From contig JACQZU010000002.1 of the NCBI GenBank assembly GCA_016213735.1, positions 1 to 64,000 on the forward strand: a stretch of DNA of 64,000 nt, in the 5' to 3' direction. The translations under genes were made by a program, and so were the position numbers. The stretch comes from Acidobacteriota bacterium. Its GTDB lineage: Bacteria > Acidobacteriota > Holophagae > Holophagales > Holophagaceae. Within the stretch, counting starts at the first letter, position 1; every line of letters starts with the position of its first letter. Shown one piece after another: positions 34,424-43,522 of this stretch. Under the pieces are notes generated by a model that was not told the DNA's origin, ran no database searches, and saw only the letters and a list, made by a program, of their open reading frames with translations.

Positions 34424-35434
34424 GTGCTCGAAGCCATTCCCCTGGCCCTGGTGGCCATCGTGCTCCTGTCCTGGTGCATCGACTTCATCAATGGTTTCCA
34501 CGACACGGCCAACGCCATCGCCACCGTGGTCTCCACCGGGGTGCTCTCCGCCCGGACCGCCATCCTGATGGCCGCGGCCCTCAATTTCGGGGGGGCCCTG
34601 GTGGGGACCAAGGTGGCCACCACCATCGCCAAGGGCCTGGCGGACCCCATCCACGTGGTGCCCGCGGTGATCATCGCCGCGCTCCTTGCCGCGATCACCT
34701 GGGACCTCCTCACCTGGTGGTTCGGCATCCCCTCCAGCACCAGCCATACCCTCATGGGCGGCCTGACCGGCGCCGTGGTGGCCCACGCCGGGTTCCAGGC
34801 CCTCCACCCGGCCAAGCTCAAGGAGGTGGGGGCCTTCATCGTCATCTCCCCCGCCCTGGGTTTCCTGATCGCCGCGATCCTCATTCTGGTCATCCTCTGG
34901 ATCGTGCAGCGCCTCCCGAGCCACAAGGTGAATTTCGCCTTCCGCAAACTCCAGCTCTTCTCGGCCGCGGCCATGGCCTTCACCCACGGCCAGAACGACG
35001 CCCAGAAGGCCATGGGGATCATCTGCCTCGGCCTCATCACCTACGGTCAGCTCGCCGCCCACGGGGGCGCGGTGGAGGTGCCCCTCTGGGTGAAGATCGG
35101 CTGCGCCACCATGATGGGACTGGGCACCGCGGGAGGCGGCTGGAAGATCATCAAGACCCTGGGGCACCGCATCGGGAAGCTCCGTCCCATCCATGGTTTC
35201 GCCGCCGAGAGCGCTGCGGCCCTCATGCTCTTCACCACCGCCCACATGGGCATCCCGGTGTCCACCACCCACGCCATTTCGGGCGCCATCATGGGGGTGG
35301 GGGCGAGCATGAACCCCGGCGCCGTCCGGTGGGGCCTGGCCGGGAACATCTTCGTGGCCTGGGTCCTGACCATCCCCATCAGCGCCCTGCTCGCGGCGGG
35401 ATTCTATCGGATCATCCACGCCCTCATCGCCTAG
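34424..35434 (+). CDS. pit: Inorganic phosphate transporter, Pit family
   Basis: The 336-residue membrane protein has about ten helices. It has both PiT signature halves: FINGFHDTANAIATVVSTGVL near the N-terminus and TSHTLMGG, then AFTHGQNDAQKAMGI and STTHAISGAIMGVGASMNP in the second half. It is a low-affinity, ion-driven transporter of metal phosphate. The start is GTG, with GAGGG upstream. Together with the DUF47 protein it forms a two-gene unit. Confidence 0.95.
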   Translation: MLEAIPLALVAIVLLSWCIDFINGFHDTANAIATVVSTGVLSARTAILMAAALNFGGALVGTKVATTIAKGLADPIHVVPAVIIAALLAAITWDLLTWWFGIPSSTSHTLMGGLTGAVVAHAGFQALHPAKLKEVGAFIVISPALGFLIAAILILVILWIVQRLPSHKVNFAFRKLQLFSAAAMAFTHGQNDAQKAMGIICLGLITYGQLAAHGGAVEVPLWVKIGCATMMGLGTAGGGWKIIKTLGHRIGKLRPIHGFAAESAAALMLFTTAHMGIPVSTTHAISGAIMGVGASMNPGAVRWGLAGNIFVAWVLTIPISALLAAGFYRIIHALIA

Positions 35435-35519
35435 CGGGGGGGGTGGCCGGCCTCCCGACCGGTGCCTGAGGTCCGTCGTCAGGAATTTACGCAGCCCACT
35501 CCCTGGCGCCGGAGGCCCA

Positions 35520-35535
35520 TCACAAGAAATTCACG
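35520..35535 (+). promoter_or_regulatory. Candidate Pho box upstream of the porin gene
   Basis: TCAC (35520-35523) and TCAC (35531-35534) are 11 bp apart in TCACAAGAAATTCACG, matching the candidate site before pstS at 12 of 16 bases. A related but imperfect AATTTACGCAG lies about 45 bp further upstream (near 35483-35493). It ends 48 bp before the porin ATG. Confidence 0.45.
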
Positions 35536-35583
35536 CAGGGACCGGAAGCTCTCCAGGAACCGAACCTTTCCCTGGAGAACCCC

Positions 35584-36837
35584 ATGCCCCTCCCCAAGAC
35601 CCTCGGCACCGCGGTCATGCTGGCTGCAGGCCTCGCCCCCCTGACGGCCCAGAGCGTCAAGCTCGGGGGCGACGTCCAGCTCTGGTACACCCAGATGCTG
35701 GACAGCAACCTCCGCCTGGATGGCAAGGGCGGACGCGGCTACTACAACCTCCGCGGGGAGTTCACCGAGAACACCTTCGCCATCCGGCGGGTGGAAGTGA
35801 AGGCCAGCGGCACCCTCACGGAGGACGTGGATTACGAGGTGATGCTGGACCCCTCCATCAGCACCTCCGCCACCAACCCCGCCATCCTCCAGGACGCCTT
35901 CATCAGCTGGAGGCTCGGAAGCGGTGTGAACCTCAAGATGGGCCAGTTCAAGAACCTCCAGACCTACGAGGGGCTCACCAGCTCCACCGAGATCCTCTTC
36001 GCGGAGCGCAGCCAGCTGGGGCGCATCTTCGGGGACAAGCGAGACCGCGGGGCCGCCCTCAGTTTCGCCTTCGGGGACCCGAGGGTGTTCGGGGGCAGGC
36101 TCACGGTGGCCGCCTTCAACGGCATGGGAGACGCAGCCTCGGGCAAGGCCAGCGACAGCAACGCCCAAAAGGACGCCGTGGCCCGCCTGGAGTTCAACAT
36201 CGACAGCCGCCACAAGTTCGGGATCTACACGCTCCAGGGCGTTACCGACGTCACCGACAAGGGCAGCCTGGGCATCGCCCCCGCCGCCCCGGGTTCCGCC
36301 TGGCCCGCCCAGCAGGACATCTATGCGAACAAGGACGCCACTTCCAATCTGGGAGCCTTCTACGCCTACCAGGACAGCACCTGGACCTTCACCACCGAAG
36401 TGATGACGGGGCTCCTGGGCCGCCGCAACCCCACCCTGGCTGCCAGCGCCCCGGCGGTGAAGCGGGAGCACCTGGACCAGAAGTTCCTGGGCTACTACCT
36501 CACGGGCGGCTACACCACGGGCCACCACAGCTTCCTGCTGCGCTACGACTTCCTGAACCACAACGCCGGGGACCGCTGGTACACCGCCTACAACCCCTAC
36601 AAGGAGAGCGCGCCCGGCGTCCCTCTCACCGCGCAGGGGGCCCCGGTGGACTACACGCCCAGGTTCACGGAGACCACCCTGGGCTACACCTACGCCTTCC
36701 TCCCCGAAAAGGTGAAGGCGGCCAACCTCAAGGTGAACTACATCCTGCGCAGCAAGAACTTCCTGGCCCCCCGCCCCGGACAGACCGGCGAGCAGGGCGG
36801 CGACACGCTGGTGCTCGCCTTCCTGGTGGCCTTCTGA
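35584..36837 (+). CDS. Phosphate-selective porin (OprO/OprP family)
   Basis: The 417-residue outer-membrane beta-barrel has a signal peptide ending near residue 23 (AAGLAPLTAQ). Family marks are FAIRRVEVKASGTLTEDVDYEVMLD, DAFISWRLG, LKMGQFKNLQTYEGLTSS and RDRGAALSF. It ends in alternating strands with a terminal Phe (AFLVAF), as porins do. The position beside pst and pit genes and the shared upstream box suggest uptake of phosphate across the outer membrane; specificity is inferred. Confidence 0.9.
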   Translation: MPLPKTLGTAVMLAAGLAPLTAQSVKLGGDVQLWYTQMLDSNLRLDGKGGRGYYNLRGEFTENTFAIRRVEVKASGTLTEDVDYEVMLDPSISTSATNPAILQDAFISWRLGSGVNLKMGQFKNLQTYEGLTSSTEILFAERSQLGRIFGDKRDRGAALSFAFGDPRVFGGRLTVAAFNGMGDAASGKASDSNAQKDAVARLEFNIDSRHKFGIYTLQGVTDVTDKGSLGIAPAAPGSAWPAQQDIYANKDATSNLGAFYAYQDSTWTFTTEVMTGLLGRRNPTLAASAPAVKREHLDQKFLGYYLTGGYTTGHHSFLLRYDFLNHNAGDRWYTAYNPYKESAPGVPLTAQGAPVDYTPRFTETTLGYTYAFLPEKVKAANLKVNYILRSKNFLAPRPGQTGEQGGDTLVLAFLVAF

Positions 36838-36971
36838 GATCCCGGCGGCGCGCCCCCGAGGGTGGATGGAAGCCTGAGGGGCGCAGCGGGGACGGGAGCC
36901 TCTGGACCGTCAGGAGACTCCCGGGTGCATCACGAGAAACCTGCGGGTGAACCCCCGTGGGGGTTGGGGGG

Positions 36972-36997
36972 GGCCCCGGTTCATTCCGGGGCCTTTT
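36972..36997 (+). terminator. Intrinsic terminator after the porin gene
   Basis: A perfect 8-bp stem GGCCCCGG/CCGGGGCC with a six-base loop TTCATT is followed by TTTT. It lies 134 bp after the porin stop and before the GNAT gene, separating the phosphate block from the next operon. Confidence 0.8.
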
Positions 36998-37116
36998 CAC
37001 GCCTGCCCCGGGGCCCAGGGTCACAGGCCTGTCGCAGGAATGCTCCGAACATTCAACCCAGCCCGCATTCGCCCTTCATGCGCGCGATGGATCTTTGTCT
37101 GGAACAGGAGCCTGCC

Positions 37117-37659
37117 ATGAGCCCGATCCAGCTGCAGACCCAGATCCCGCCGCGGTACCTCATCCGGACCCTGGACAGCGAGGACTACCGCCACCTTCGG
37201 CGCCTGGAGCGGGAACTCTGGCAGGACGATGCCGCCGGCCAGCTCTGCCCCTACTACCTGCGCCTGTGCACCGAAATGTACGCCGACTGGTGCTTCATCG
37301 CCCTGGACACCCACGAGGAAAACCGTCCGGTGGGATATGTGCTCAACTTCCCCCGCGAGAAGACCGCCTACTGCGCCACCCTGGCGGTGCATCCCGACCA
37401 CCAGAAGACCCGGGTGAACTACCTCCTGATCCGGGCCATGGTGAAGAAACTGCTCGAGGAAGATGTCGAGGAGTGCCGTTTCCTCGTGGAGCCCGGAAAC
37501 CAGGACGCCCGCAGCGTTCACCAGGCCCTGGGGGCCCGGGTGGTCGCCGAGGTGAAGGATTTCTACCACGAGGGGGACACCCGGCTCTGGTCCTCCATCA
37601 CCAAGGCGGACCTGGAGAAGGTGCGGGACCGGTATTCCCGCCTGAAGCTGGTCTCCTGA
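37117..37659 (+). CDS. GNAT family N-acetyltransferase
   Basis: The 180-residue protein has a GNAT core: YLIRTLDSEDYRHLRRLEREL at the start, PVGYVLNFPREKTAYCATLAVHPDHQKTRVNYLLIRAM as the acetyl-CoA-binding beta4/alpha3 region (Q/R-x-x-x-x-x-x-L pattern), and EPGNQDARSVHQALGARVV near the end. The substrate is unknown. I chose the ATG at 37117 because GGAG lies six bases upstream; two earlier in-frame ATGs are weaker. Its stop overlaps the ATG of the acyltransferase, so the two are coupled. Confidence 0.82.
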   Translation: MSPIQLQTQIPPRYLIRTLDSEDYRHLRRLERELWQDDAAGQLCPYYLRLCTEMYADWCFIALDTHEENRPVGYVLNFPREKTAYCATLAVHPDHQKTRVNYLLIRAMVKKLLEEDVEECRFLVEPGNQDARSVHQALGARVVAEVKDFYHEGDTRLWSSITKADLEKVRDRYSRLKLVS

Positions 37660-38420
37660 TGCAGGAGGCCCTGCCCCTGAAGGCCCTGCGCCCCCTGCGC
37701 ACGCGCCTGGGATGGCCCGGGGCGATGCGCCTGGCCTGGGCCCTGCTGGGCACCGCCGGCCCCCTGCTCCGGGCCTCGGCGGGGCTGGGGGGCCGAACCC
37801 TCCTGCAGCCCTGGTCCCGGCGTCTGCTCAAGGCCCTCAGGGTCCAGGTGGCGCTCGAGTCGCCGCTCCCGGCGGGAGCCCCCCTCTGGGTCGCCAACCA
37901 CCTCAGCTGGCTGGACCCCATGGTGCTCCTGAGCCTGCGGAGCGCCCGGGTGCTGGCCAAGGTGGAGGTCGCGGCCTACCCCCTGGTGGGGCCCGCCTCC
38001 GCCCGCGCGGGACTGCGGTTCGTCGACCGGCGGGACCCTCTGAGCCGGGCGGCCGCCCTGGCCTGGCTGGGGGCCGCCCTGAAAAGAGGGGAACCCCTGC
38101 TCCTTTTCCCGGAGGGCACCACCACCCGTGGAAACAGCCTGGGACGCCTCCACGACGGGGGCCTCCTGGCAGCCCATCGCCTCGGGGTGCCCACCCTTCC
38201 CCTCCGCCTCGACTGCGAGGCTCCCCACTACCCCTGGACGGGGGATGCGGAACTGCTTCCCCATCTCCGGACCCTGGCGGCAGGGGAGCCCGTGCGGGTG
38301 CGGGTCCGTCCCGGCCCCTGCCTCCACCCGGGCGACTTCCAGGACCCCCACGAATGGATCATCGCGCACCGGAGTCACCTGACGCCTCTCCAGCGGCATG
38401 AACTGGAGCCCTCCATATGA
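37659..38420 (+). CDS. 1-acyl-sn-glycerol-3-phosphate acyltransferase family protein (PlsC-like)
   Basis: The 253-residue acyltransferase has the NHxxxxD active site (NHLSWLD, 80-86) and the FPEGTTT phosphate-binding block (150-156). A hydrophobic N-terminal segment probably tethers it to the inner membrane. It may acylate lysophosphatidic acid, or, given the ureohydrolase and GNAT neighbours, a lyso-ornithine lipid; the sequence does not decide. Its TGA overlaps the ATG of the next gene (ATGA). Confidence 0.85.
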   Translation: MQEALPLKALRPLRTRLGWPGAMRLAWALLGTAGPLLRASAGLGGRTLLQPWSRRLLKALRVQVALESPLPAGAPLWVANHLSWLDPMVLLSLRSARVLAKVEVAAYPLVGPASARAGLRFVDRRDPLSRAAALAWLGAALKRGEPLLLFPEGTTTRGNSLGRLHDGGLLAAHRLGVPTLPLRLDCEAPHYPWTGDAELLPHLRTLAAGEPVRVRVRPGPCLHPGDFQDPHEWIIAHRSHLTPLQRHELEPSI

Positions 38421-39358
38421 ACGCGGCCCTCTTCGAATCCCAGTTGACCCCGCTCCGCACCGGGATCCACACCTTCCTTGGCCTGCCCCTGGAGGTGAAG
38501 CCCAGGCCGGCCTCGGGGGTGGTGCTGGGCGCGCCCTTCGATGGCGGCGTGATCCACCGGCCCGGGGCCCGCCTTGGGCCCTGGTCCCTTCGGGCCGCCA
38601 CCCTGGGGATGGGCCGGCTGCCCATGCCCCTCCGGCTTCAACGACCTGAGGAGGAACTCCGTGAGGCGGTGGGCGGGGGCTGGGTGGACGGTGGCAACCT
38701 GCCCACCCTTCCCTTCGGCATTCCTGAGGCTCTCCAGGCGGTGGAGGAGGGGGTGGCCGCCTGGGGGCCGGCCCGGACCCTGCTCCTGGGAGGCGACCAC
38801 CTCATGACCCTCGGCGCCCTGCGGGCCCAGGCCAGGCGCCACGGCCCCCTGGGCCTCCTCATGCTGGATGCCCACCAGGATGCCGCGGGGGAAGGGCCCT
38901 GGGGCACGCCCCTGCACCACGGAAGCTGGCTCCGCCGCGCCCTGGAGGAGGGCCTTCTGGAGGGGCGCAGGGTGCTGCTGGTGGGCCTCCGGGCGCCGCG
39001 TTTCGACCGCACCGAGCTGGACTTCCTGGCCCGCCGCGGGGCCCGGCTCTGGACGCCCGGGGACCTGCGGGACCCGCACCTCCAGGGCCAGCTCCTGGGG
39101 GACATCGGCCGGGTCGGCCAGGGGCCGGCCTACGTGAGCCTCGACCTTGACGCGCTGGACCCCAGCGTGTGTCCGGCGGTGGCGGAGCCGGTTCCGGGGG
39201 GGCTCGCCCTGAGGGAAATCCATCCACTCCTCCACGCGCTCGGCGCCTGGAGGGATCCCTGGGTGGGTGCCGACATCATGGAGCTCTCGCCCACGCTTCC
39301 CGGGGCCGAGGACACCGCGCGGGTCGCAGCCCACCTCGCCCTGCACCTGATGGCTTGA
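38417..39358 (+). CDS. Ureohydrolase (arginase/agmatinase/formiminoglutamase family)
   Basis: The 313-residue manganese hydrolase keeps every metal ligand: GGDH (His128), DAHQD (Asp151, His153, Asp155) and SLDLDALDP (Asp243, Asp245). It releases urea or a related product from a guanidino compound. The substrate cannot be fixed from the sequence; arginine, agmatine and formiminoglutamate are all possible. It is coupled to the acyltransferase by a 4-bp overlap. If it is an arginase, it would supply ornithine. Confidence 0.88.
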   Translation: MNAALFESQLTPLRTGIHTFLGLPLEVKPRPASGVVLGAPFDGGVIHRPGARLGPWSLRAATLGMGRLPMPLRLQRPEEELREAVGGGWVDGGNLPTLPFGIPEALQAVEEGVAAWGPARTLLLGGDHLMTLGALRAQARRHGPLGLLMLDAHQDAAGEGPWGTPLHHGSWLRRALEEGLLEGRRVLLVGLRAPRFDRTELDFLARRGARLWTPGDLRDPHLQGQLLGDIGRVGQGPAYVSLDLDALDPSVCPAVAEPVPGGLALREIHPLLHALGAWRDPWVGADIMELSPTLPGAEDTARVAAHLALHLMA

Positions 39359-39385
39359 ATGCAGCTCCCTGCACCGGAGGTGAGC

Positions 39386-39874
39386 ATGCTGGACGGGAAC
39401 TGGATGGAGGACCTGACGAGGCCCGGGACCGGTGGTGCGGTGGGGTGGGCGGAGATCATCGTGGGCCACGACCTCGGCTTCCTGGGGCCGGAGGCGGTCC
39501 TGGCCTGGATCGGGGGGCAGCACCTCGCGGGCGAGGCCTGCCAGGCCCTCCTGGCCTGCGGGGAGGAGGGTGGAAACTTCGACCGGCTGCTGCGCCTGGC
39601 CTGCATCGAGGCCATCGGCCACCCCATCCGCATCGGGCACAGGGCCTGGATGGGAGCCCAGGACCGCTGGCGCAAGGCCCTCATCCTGAGGGCCCTCGGA
39701 ACCGAGCGCACGGTGCGGGGCCTTGCCCGGACCCTGGAGGACATCTACGAGGGGGCCGGCTGCCCGGAGGACATGCTGCCCCTCTGGTGCCTGCGGGACG
39801 GACGGCGGAGCGTGGACTTCCACGCCCTGGGGCGCTTCCTCGGGGCCCCGGGGGCAGGACTCAGCGCCGCCTGA
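39386..39874 (+). CDS. Hypothetical protein
   Basis: This 162-residue, mostly helical and soluble protein is one I do not recognise. It has no signal peptide or membrane segment. Features are a WAEIIVGHDLGFLGPEAVLAWIGG segment, Gly/Glu-rich turns and a helical ALGTERTVRGLARTLEDIYEG stretch. The ATG at 39386 is supported by GGAGG five bases upstream. It follows the ureohydrolase by 27 bp and probably belongs to that operon. Confidence 0.6.
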   Translation: MLDGNWMEDLTRPGTGGAVGWAEIIVGHDLGFLGPEAVLAWIGGQHLAGEACQALLACGEEGGNFDRLLRLACIEAIGHPIRIGHRAWMGAQDRWRKALILRALGTERTVRGLARTLEDIYEGAGCPEDMLPLWCLRDGRRSVDFHALGRFLGAPGAGLSAA

Positions 39875-40087
39875 GGGGGGACCCGGCCCCCGTCCAGGCA
39901 TTCACGATGGTGGGTGGCCGCCAGGCTCGGTTGGGGCCCCGCACCCGCGCTGGAGCCTGGACGAGCATGGCCCGCGACCAGGCAGAAGGCATCCTCCTCC
40001 GGGTGCCGGGGAGGACGAAGCTCCGCAGGCTGCGGCCCTTCGAGGGGGAGGCCCCGTCAGCCTTCCCCGGGCGACCCTTCGCGAGGC

Positions 40088-40390
40088 CTACCGGCTGTAT
40101 TTCCGCAGCCAGCGCATGTTCCGGCGGTAGGCCGGCCCGCGGGTGAAGTTGATGGCCACCTGCTTGGGGAAGCGGGTGATGCTGGAGGCCAGGGCGATGA
40201 AGGTGCGGACGGAGTGGGCCGCCTGGCGACCCTGGCGGCTGGCGTTGTCGAAGTACACCATCAGGGCGGAGCGCATGAGCGATTTGGGGAGGTTGAAGAG
40301 CCCGTAGGCCTCCAGGACGTCGTGGTTGATGCGCCGGGTCCCGTCCTGCTCGGTGACGATCAGGTCCTCGGGCCGGATTTCCTGGGGCAT
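40088..40390 (-). CDS. Hypothetical protein
   Basis: This 100-residue basic protein has the pattern PEDLIVTEQDGTRRINHDVLEAYGLFNLP, then helices and an Arg/Tyr-rich C-terminus (RGPAYRRNMRWLRKYSR). It belongs to no family I recognise. I chose ATG at 40390, with GAGG seven bases upstream. It stands alone between a convergent neighbour and the kinase gene upstream on the same strand. The 213 bp between it and the preceding plus-strand gene holds nothing I can name. Confidence 0.6.
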   Translation of the reverse strand: MPQEIRPEDLIVTEQDGTRRINHDVLEAYGLFNLPKSLMRSALMVYFDNASRQGRQAAHSVRTFIALASSITRFPKQVAINFTRGPAYRRNMRWLRKYSR

Positions 40391-40462
40391 GGGGGTACCT
40401 CTTGGACAGCCTATCGGCAGGCGGCCGACAGGAGTCAAGTTCATTAGCAAATTGCCTGCCGC

Positions 40463-43400
40463 CTACCCCGAAAGGCCTTCCAATTTCTTGCGGAGGTCCT
40501 GGGCCTCCCGCTGGCCGGGGCAGAGGGCCAGGACCTGGCGCAGGGCCCGAAGCCCCGCGGCGACCGCGGGCGCCGGGGAACGCCCGGCCGCCAGGAGGGA
40601 GGTCCCGCGGAGCACAGAGCAGCGGGCGAGGAGGAGGTGGAAGCGAGGTTCATCGGCCTTGAGGGACACGCCCTTCCGGCAGTCCGTTTCCATGCGTTGG
40701 AGGGCCCGCTCAGGGTCCTGGCCCCGCTCCGCTGCGAACTGGGCCAGAACGCAGTCGGCCTGGGCCCGGAGGAGCAACAGGCGGAAATCCCGTGGGTTGG
40801 CGCGTTCCCCGGCGTCCAGATGTCTGCGCACCTCTTCCAGGGCGGGCCCGAAATCCTGCCGGGAGGTTCGGCGGGCGAGGGCATCGGCAAGGTGAGCCTG
40901 GGCCGCGGCCAGCCTGATCATGGCGTTGGCCGGGTTGGCGGCGATGCCCATCCGGGCGCTCTCCAGGGCCTTGCGGACGTGGGGGGAGGGGTCCCTTCCT
41001 TCCCGCAGGGCCACCCTCGCCCGAAGGGCATGAAGGGCCGGAAGGTGGTACCAGGTGTAGGCGAAGGTGGGTTCGGCCCGCCGGGCGGGTTCCAGGATGG
41101 CGATCCCCTCCGCGGCCTTCGCGTCCGCAGCCCCTCCGGTGCCTTCCAGCCAGGTCGCCCAGTCGAGCAGAAGCTCGCCATGGATCGTGCGTCGAAACAC
41201 CTCCGCGGAGCCCGGCAAGGCCTGCAGGATTCCCAGGCTTTCCTTGAACAGCGCCTCCGGGTTCCCTCCCCGTTCGATGCAAACCCGGGCCTCCACGAGG
41301 TTGGGAAACACCCAGTGAGCCTCCGGACCGGGGTAGCTCGGGCGGGTGGACCGGGCCCGCCCCAGGGCCGCGGCGGGATCCCGTCCGAAGCGCCAGGCGG
41401 CCTCTGCTTCAATCCAGTAGACGTGGTGGAGGGCCCGGAGGCAAAGGTCCCGGGAAGCCCTGTCCCCCCATTCCGGGCGCTGGAGGAATTCCTCCGTCAT
41501 GGCCGCGGTCTGGACCATGAGGGGCCCGGGGTCCCCGCCGGAGGACAATTGGAAGAAGCCCCGCTGGATTGCAAGGTTCATGCTGCGGTGCACCAGGGTG
41601 ACCCCGTCCGGACGGATCTTCCGGGCATCCTCCAGGTAGGCGGTGGCCTGGCGGAGAGGGATCTCGCTCCGGTCCTGACGGGCCGAGAGCTGGATGTAGC
41701 GGCCCTCCGCGTGGAGGATGCTCGCGTCCAGCGCCTCCTCGCTGCTGGGGGAGAGGCTGCGGGCCTGCTGGAGCATGCCTTCCAGGTCCGCGCAGAGTTT
41801 CAGGATGGCCTTGGGGTCCCGGGTCTCCAGCCATTTCCACTGGAAGAGGTTCCGGTATCGCCCGACCCAGGCCTCCGACAGCCAGGGTGCCTGGGCCAGG
41901 GCCAGGCGGAACCGGTCCTCGGCCTCGGCGTGCCGCCCGTCCGCCCAGGCGGCGAGGGCGAATCCGTATTCCGGGTTGTCCACCCGGGCCCCCCGGGCCA
42001 GGGCCAGCTGCTCGAGGGCCGGAGCCACGAATTCCTTGCGCAGGGCCTCCGACTTCTGGGGACCCAGGGCCGAGGAATACTCCGGGGTCAGGCGTTCCTC
42101 GTAGGCCCGGAGCCGAGCCAGCGCGCGCCCGTAGGCCACCTCGGGGGCCTGGAATCCGGCCGCCCAGGCCGCATCCAGGGAATCGATGGCCCGGCCGAAC
42201 TCCCGCAGGGCGAGGTGCCCCCGTCCCAGCGCGTAGTAGCCGGGCCCCTTGGCGATCCCGCCTTGCTGTTCAATTTCTTTCCGGATCACGGCCATCCGTT
42301 CCCGGAGGCGGCCCTCGGCAGGCCGGATGTCGTGCACGGGCATCATCCGCTCGATGCGGAGGAGGTGCTCTGCGTCCCGGATCTCCAGGGCGAAACGCTG
42401 GGCCGTGACTTCGCGGACCCGTCCCTCCCGGGCGGTCCTCATGTTCCAGCCACCGAGGATCAGGGCGGTGAGGATTCCTGCCGCCGCCGTGCCGGCGAGG
42501 GTGGGCTTGCGAAGGGCCCACCGCCACAGCCGGCCCCCCGGACCCACCGGGCGGGCTGCGATGGGCTCCCCAGCGAGGAAGCGGCGGAGGTCCTCCTCCA
42601 GGTGCCGGGCACTGGCATAGCGCTTGGCCGGCTCGTGCTCCAGGCACTTCATGGTGATGGTTTCCAGGTCCCTGGGAACCTCCTTGGCCAGTTTCCGGAT
42701 GCGCCGGACCCCGCATTCCGCCTGCTGTGTCAGAAGGCCAGCCAGGGTCGCGCCTTCATAGGGAGGGCGACCCGAGAGCATGGCGTACAGCGTGGCGCCC
42801 AGGCTGTAGATGTCGGTGGCCGGACCCAGCGCCTCCCCCTTCGCCTGTTCGGGGCTCATGAACGCCGGGGTGCCCATCACGGCCCAGGAGAGCGTTTCTT
42901 CCATAGACCGGAGGTCCCGGGCCAGCCCGAAGTCCACCAGGTGGGGCTGGAGTTTCCCAAGGCGGGCCTTGGCGCCGGATTCCCTGAGGCTGTCGGCGGC
43001 GAAGTCCATCTGGCGCCCGATGCCCCGGCCGGTCACGAGGATGTTCGCTGGCTTGAGATCCCGGTGGATCAGGCCCACCCGGTGGGCGGCCTGCACGGCG
43101 CCGGCCATGTCGGCGAAGAGCTCGGCCATGGTCCGGAATCCGATCTGGGGCCTCAGGTCCGAGAGGGTGATCCCCAGGATCAGCTCCATGGCGATGTAGG
43201 GCCTCTGGCCGTCCATTCCGAGGTCGTGGATGTGACAGATGTTGGGATGTTCGAGCTTGGCCTGCATGCGCGCCTCCCGAAGGAAGCGCAGGTGGTGCTC
43301 GGGGTCGTCCCCGGCGAGGAGCTTGATGGCCACCAGCCGGCGCAGCACCGGATCCCAGCCGAGGTGGACGCGGCCCATTCCTCCCCGGCCCAGCTCCGGA

Positions 43401-43522
43401 CCCAGGTTGTAGCGGTCCACCTTGGGACAATCGTCCTCCCGGGCCCAGGCAGGGGTTCCCCCAGCCTCTGGGCTGTCGAGGGCGTCCTTGGGGGCCGACC
43501 GACCGGCGTTCGACGAAGACAT
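40463..43522 (-). CDS. Serine/threonine protein kinase with TPR-type C-terminal region
   Basis: This is about 1019 residues. The N-terminal Hanks-type kinase has a Gly-rich loop GRGGMGRVHLG, VAIKLL (ATP Lys), HRDLKPANI (catalytic Asp near 155), DFGLARD and GTPAFMSPEQA. One membrane helix follows (LAGTAAAGILTALILGGW, near nt 42470-42520). A long extracytoplasmic helical region then recalls tetratricopeptide repeats (alternating Ala-rich helices up to the C-terminus). Such kinases are common in Acidobacteria and Planctomycetes. The start is uncertain: ATG at 43522 was chosen, but an in-frame GTG at 43609 adds 29 residues. Confidence 0.85.
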   Translation of the reverse strand: MSSSNAGRSAPKDALDSPEAGGTPAWAREDDCPKVDRYNLGPELGRGGMGRVHLGWDPVLRRLVAIKLLAGDDPEHHLRFLREARMQAKLEHPNICHIHDLGMDGQRPYIAMELILGITLSDLRPQIGFRTMAELFADMAGAVQAAHRVGLIHRDLKPANILVTGRGIGRQMDFAADSLRESGAKARLGKLQPHLVDFGLARDLRSMEETLSWAVMGTPAFMSPEQAKGEALGPATDIYSLGATLYAMLSGRPPYEGATLAGLLTQQAECGVRRIRKLAKEVPRDLETITMKCLEHEPAKRYASARHLEEDLRRFLAGEPIAARPVGPGGRLWRWALRKPTLAGTAAAGILTALILGGWNMRTAREGRVREVTAQRFALEIRDAEHLLRIERMMPVHDIRPAEGRLRERMAVIRKEIEQQGGIAKGPGYYALGRGHLALREFGRAIDSLDAAWAAGFQAPEVAYGRALARLRAYEERLTPEYSSALGPQKSEALRKEFVAPALEQLALARGARVDNPEYGFALAAWADGRHAEAEDRFRLALAQAPWLSEAWVGRYRNLFQWKWLETRDPKAILKLCADLEGMLQQARSLSPSSEEALDASILHAEGRYIQLSARQDRSEIPLRQATAYLEDARKIRPDGVTLVHRSMNLAIQRGFFQLSSGGDPGPLMVQTAAMTEEFLQRPEWGDRASRDLCLRALHHVYWIEAEAAWRFGRDPAAALGRARSTRPSYPGPEAHWVFPNLVEARVCIERGGNPEALFKESLGILQALPGSAEVFRRTIHGELLLDWATWLEGTGGAADAKAAEGIAILEPARRAEPTFAYTWYHLPALHALRARVALREGRDPSPHVRKALESARMGIAANPANAMIRLAAAQAHLADALARRTSRQDFGPALEEVRRHLDAGERANPRDFRLLLLRAQADCVLAQFAAERGQDPERALQRMETDCRKGVSLKADEPRFHLLLARCSVLRGTSLLAAGRSPAPAVAAGLRALRQVLALCPGQREAQDLRKKLEGLSG

